This document shows, piece by piece, positions 46,328 through 48,162 of a DNA stretch of 48,162 bases. This DNA comes from Marisediminitalea alba (GTDB taxonomy: Bacteria > Pseudomonadota > Gammaproteobacteria > Enterobacterales > Alteromonadaceae), in the NCBI RefSeq assembly GCF_002993365.1, contig NZ_PVNP01000187.1, positions 1 through 48,162 of the forward strand, in the 5' to 3' direction. The first letter of the stretch is position 1. Each line of letters opens with the position of its first letter. A program made the translations under genes and the position numbers. The notes below the pieces were generated by a model. It made no database searches. It saw only the letters and a program-made list of their open reading frames with translations, and had not been told where the DNA came from.

Positions 46328-47572
46328 ATGGAAACAACTTTTGAATTAGGGTACGCGTTAGATACCTTTTACTTTTTGATCTGTGGCGCACTGGTAATGT
46401 GGATGGCTGCAGGTTTTGCCATGCTGGAAGCTGGCCTTGTACGTGCTAAAAACACAACTGAAATCTTAACTAAAAACATCGCACTGTTTGCGATCGCTTG
46501 TACTATGTACATGATTTGCGGTTACGGCATCATGTACGGCGGTGGTGACTGGGTACCTTTCCTGGGCGGCATCGTAGGCGACGGCGCAACTGGTGTTGCT
46601 GATGAACCAGCAACCTATGCACCATCAGCTGACTTCTTCTTCCAGGTAGTATTCGTTGCCACTGCAATGTCTATCGTATCTGGTGCGGTAGCTGAACGTA
46701 TGAAGCTGTGGGCATTCCTTGCATTCTCAGTAGTGATGACTGGCTTTATCTACCCAATGGAAGGTGCCTGGACCTGGGGTGGCGCGTCTGTATTCGGCAT
46801 GTACACACTGGGCGACCTTGGTTTCTCTGACTTCGCTGGTTCTGGTATCGTTCACATGGCTGGTGCAGCGGCTGCATTAGCGGGTGTACTGGTACTGGGT
46901 GCCCGTAAAGGTAAATACACTGCAGATGGCAAAGTTAACGCTATCCCTGGTGCAAACCTGCCTCTGGCAACTTTAGGTACATTCATCCTGTGGATGGGTT
47001 GGTTCGGTTTCAACGGTGGTTCAGTACTGGCTACTGCTACTGTAGAAAGCGCAAACGCGGTTGCTGTAGTATTCATGAACACTAACGCTGCTGCAGCGGG
47101 TGGTACTATTGCTGCTCTGATTGTTGCTCGTATCATGTTTGGTAAAGCTGACCTGACAATGGCACTTAACGGTGCACTGGCTGGTCTGGTTGCTATTACT
47201 GCTGAACCTTCTACTCCTACGCCACTGACTGCGACTCTGTTTGGTGCCCTGGGCGGTATCCTGGTTGTATTCAGCATCGTTACTCTGGACAAACTGAAAA
47301 TCGATGATCCGGTAGGTGCGATTTCTGTTCACGGTGTTGTTGGTCTGTTAGGTCTGTTACTGGTTCCTGTTACTGGTGGCGCGACTTTCTCTGGTCAAAT
47401 CATCGGTGCTCTGACTATCTTCGTATGGGTATTCGTAACCAGCTTAGTGGTTTGGTTAATCATCAAAGCAGTTATCGGTGTACGCGTTAGCGAAGAAGAA
47501 GAATTTGAAGGTGTTGATATCAGTGAATGTGGTCTGGAAGCTTATCCTGACTTCACTGGTGGCCGTTCATAA
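46328..47572 (+). CDS. amtB: ammonium transporter
   Basis: The protein has 414 residues with about eleven membrane helices and no cleaved signal peptide. Conserved features include MWMAAGFAMLEAGLVRAKNT and the pore histidines in GSGIVHMAGAAAAL and GAISVHGVVGLLGL. It brings ammonium into the cell and is controlled by GlnK. It lies 35 bp after glnK in one operon and ends at a strong terminator into which a group II intron has inserted downstream. Confidence 0.96.
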   Translation: METTFELGYALDTFYFLICGALVMWMAAGFAMLEAGLVRAKNTTEILTKNIALFAIACTMYMICGYGIMYGGGDWVPFLGGIVGDGATGVADEPATYAPSADFFFQVVFVATAMSIVSGAVAERMKLWAFLAFSVVMTGFIYPMEGAWTWGGASVFGMYTLGDLGFSDFAGSGIVHMAGAAAALAGVLVLGARKGKYTADGKVNAIPGANLPLATLGTFILWMGWFGFNGGSVLATATVESANAVAVVFMNTNAAAAGGTIAALIVARIMFGKADLTMALNGALAGLVAITAEPSTPTPLTATLFGALGGILVVFSIVTLDKLKIDDPVGAISVHGVVGLLGLLLVPVTGGATFSGQIIGALTIFVWVFVTSLVVWLIIKAVIGVRVSEEEEFEGVDISECGLEAYPDFTGGRS

Positions 47573-47639
47573 TCTTCGGACACATTATTGATTAGGCACT
47601 TAAGTTAATAATAATAAGCCCAAATCACTTCGACTCAGA

Positions 47640-47661
47640 CCCCGCTTATGCGGGGTTTTTT
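47640..47661 (+). terminator. intrinsic terminator of glnK-amtB
   Basis: CCCCGC (47640-47645) pairs with GCGGGG (47650-47655) around TTAT, followed by six T. The intron 5' end is only a few bases further on. Confidence 0.9.
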
Positions 47662-47665
47662 CTTA

Positions 47666-48162
47666 GTGCGCCGGGCATGGCGCGTAGTGCGTAAGCACTG
47701 TTCGATTCATTGTGGTGGTGAGTCGATGACTTGGAGGTGAAAGTCCTCTGCACACCCGGCAAGGGGAAGTGCTAGCTGAACGGCAAGGGTGTTCATCGCG
47801 AGGTGAAATCTCCGGGTGCCGGCCAGAAGCAAGCCGAAGGCAAAATGCTGGCCTGACGAACAGGAAGCGGTTTAGGCGTTGTTGCAGGGTGAGGTGGCTA
47901 ATATCACTAAAGCCCAATACTTGCACGGGATGTAACAACGTAAAGCCGACAGGCATAAGCAGGAAGGTCGCGCGCATTACCCCGGGAGGTCTGATGTTCT
48001 GCCTCTGATTTTTTTTAGTGTGCTACTGACATCGAGAGATGTTGGGATGGAATATCAGAAGTCAGCCGAGGCAGTAGTAGTGATATTAAACCGATAGCAT
48101 GAAGGGCTGAACATACTTAACCGTGATTAGGACACTGTTACTCGATGTCGATTAATGATGCA
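47666..48162 (+). mobile_element. group II intron, 5' end
   Basis: A bacterial group II intron begins at about 47666 with GTGCG, the conserved 5' splice-site sequence, just after the T run of the amtB terminator. Structured domain I sequence follows, including GAGTCGATGACTTGGAGGTG and GCACGGGATGTAACAACG, of a kind found in bacterial intron-maturase elements. An ATG at 48145 near the edge could start the reverse transcriptase/maturase gene, but only six codons are in view. Insertion directly after a terminator is typical of class C introns; the exact class is not certain. Confidence 0.75.

Noticed and set aside
46852..47292. 146-codon open frame antisense to amtB
   Set aside because: It is a shadow of biased codon use in amtB; no start signal or family.
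48145..48162. Start of an intron-encoded reverse transcriptase
   Set aside because: Only six codons are in the window, too few to support a gene call.

Overview
The window looks like a piece of the chromosome of a Gram-negative gammaproteobacterium, most likely a marine member of the Alteromonadales (Alteromonadaceae-like). The grounds are the gene content (S10 ribosomal operon, Kdo transferase and LPS glycosyltransferases, PBP1b, GlnK-AmtB with sigma-54/NtrC signals) and the style of the proteins. The genus is inference. Both ends lie inside group II introns: the left end holds an intron 3' end (domains V and VI) and the right end an intron 5' end, as expected if the contig was broken at a multicopy intron.

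Layout. 0.3-7 kb: a secreted CBM9-like protein, a 7TM diguanylate cyclase, an unusual GAF-containing GspE/PilB-type ATPase, a DUF4153 membrane protein and an acyl-CoA thioesterase. 7.5-8.1 kb: a short double-glycine-leader peptide followed by a small four-helix membrane protein, a possible bacteriocin/immunity-like pair. 8.3-13.5 kb: a complete S10 operon (rpsJ to rpsQ) with a strong promoter and an attenuator-like leader. It ends at a strong terminator and is not followed by the spc operon. 14-17 kb: a zinc alcohol dehydrogenase divergent from an AraC regulator, and a secreted prolyl-aminopeptidase-like hydrolase. 17-21 kb: LPS inner-core genes (GT4, GT9 heptosyltransferase, divergent waaA), then a strongly structured noncoding stretch. 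21-30 kb: DUF2891 protein, CPA1 antiporter, von Willebrand A protein with a PEP-CTERM-like tail, a lipoprotein, M3 peptidase, purU and thpR. 30.5-33 kb: hrpB.

33-40.6 kb is a polyhydroxyalkanoate (PHA) locus: phaB, an embedded lytic transglycosylase, phaZ, two phasins (one with a histone-H1-like tail), the regulator phaR, phaC and a small DUF6489 protein. Three copies of a CTGC-N3-GCAG palindrome, the kind of site bound by PhaR, lie around the phasin promoter and the 3' end of phaR. The beta-ketothiolase gene phaA is not in the window. 40.8-45.7 kb: mrcB, a noncoding stretch with a long inverted-repeat element and a 39-residue membrane protein gene with its own terminator, a YedI/DUF808 protein and a TonB-like protein. 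45.7-47.7 kb: glnK-amtB with two NtrC-like sites and a sigma-54-like promoter, ended by a terminator directly after which a group II intron is inserted.

The best candidates for something not yet described are the double-glycine peptide/membrane protein pair beside the S10 operon, the structured elements at 20742-20894 and 43217-43332, the small membrane protein at 43616-43735, and the GAF-GspE protein.
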